Below, piece by piece: positions 63,907 to 64,000 of a DNA stretch of 64,000 bases (position 1 is its first letter; each line of letters starts with the position of its first letter). Source of the DNA: Planktothrix serta PCC 8927 (GTDB taxonomy: Bacteria > Cyanobacteriota > Cyanobacteriia > Cyanobacteriales > Microcoleaceae); assembly GCF_900010725.2 (NCBI RefSeq), contig NZ_LR734829.1, positions 1-64,000 on the forward strand, in the 5' to 3' direction. Under the pieces are notes generated by a model. The model saw only the letters and a program-made list of their open reading frames with translations, had not been told where the DNA came from and did not search any database. The position numbers were made by a program, and so were the translations under genes.

Positions 63907-64000
63907 TGCGTGCTAATCCTTTCAAAACTCTACTTTTTCTTAGTTATTATCAATGCCATGAATTGCCCGACCTTGCTTAAGACAAAAGCCTTCCTAGCAC
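63907..64000 (-). promoter_or_regulatory. Upstream region of NRPS1, cut by window end
   Basis: It contains a GAAAGGA ribosome-binding site about 12 nt before the NRPS1 ATG and no coding sequence on either strand. The promoter, and any further genes of the cluster, lie at or beyond the window edge. Confidence 0.4.

Noticed and set aside
1-64000. tRNA or rRNA genes
   Set aside because: I saw no cloverleaf with a conserved T-loop (GGTTCGAATC-like) and acceptor stem, and no rRNA-like stretch; a tRNAscan run would settle this.

Overview
The window looks like the chromosome of a filamentous cyanobacterium. It is AT-rich, carries many GCGATCGC (HIP1) octamers, and its genes include a CrtO-type carotene ketolase, a GUN4-domain lipoprotein, SLH and pentapeptide-repeat proteins, and TTCCCTG/TTCCCTA heptamer repeats. 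Planktothrix is my best guess. It rests mainly on recalling that a rearranged hassallidin gene cluster was described from Planktothrix serta; no database was searched.

Left part (1-25 kb), ordinary chromosome with accessory pockets. It holds a truncated heptamer-repeat MITE (1-141); two secreted-type phosphodiester glycosidase (NAGPA/DUF2233) genes flanking a J-domain/pentapeptide gene (238-4627); a five-gene branched-chain/neutral amino-acid ABC importer on the minus strand (4700-9478); a membrane protein; a tandem-GUN4 lipoprotein; a secreted barnase-type RNase with its barstar inhibitor; toxin-antitoxin genes (13.2-14.7 kb and 17.8-19.4 kb); a bifunctional proline dehydrogenase/P5C dehydrogenase; an unrecognised two-gene membrane locus (20087-21872); small hypothetical genes; and crtO.

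Border (25-27 kb and 31.1-31.7 kb). IS fragments lie on both sides of a plus-strand block of tailoring and export genes: a probable IS200/IS605 right end, an IS4-type transposase tail, and an ISAzo13-type transposase tail that is itself interrupted by a 150-bp MITE. The block holds an MFS exporter, an ArnT/GT39-like glycosyltransferase and an acyltransferase-3 protein.

Right part (31.7-64 kb), a large NRPS cluster. Three minus-strand synthetases have the architectures C-A-T-C-A-T, C-A-T-E-C-A-T-E and C-A-T-C-A-T-E-C-A-T. Specificity codes extracted by hand give Thr-Thr-D-Thr-D-Tyr(aromatic)-Thr-D-X-Gly. This matches residues 1-7 of the hassallidin glycolipopeptides (Thr, Thr, D-Thr, D-Tyr, Dhb from Thr, D-Gln, Gly). 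Around the synthetases sit an MbtH-like protein, an Asp/Asn-hydroxylase-family oxygenase, an SDR, a DXD glycosyltransferase, an SbmA-type ABC exporter and a second MFS exporter. The fatty-acid loading enzymes and the final modules (N-Me-Thr8, residue 9, thioesterase) are not in the window. They should lie beyond position 64000, where the sequence ends just upstream of the first synthetase, or elsewhere in the genome.

Overall working model: NRPS1, NRPS2 and NRPS3 build the acylated peptide in that order. The oxygenase and SDR modify the acyl chain or a residue. The glycosyltransferases add sugars, the acyltransferase-3 protein probably acetylates them, and the ABC and MFS proteins export the product.
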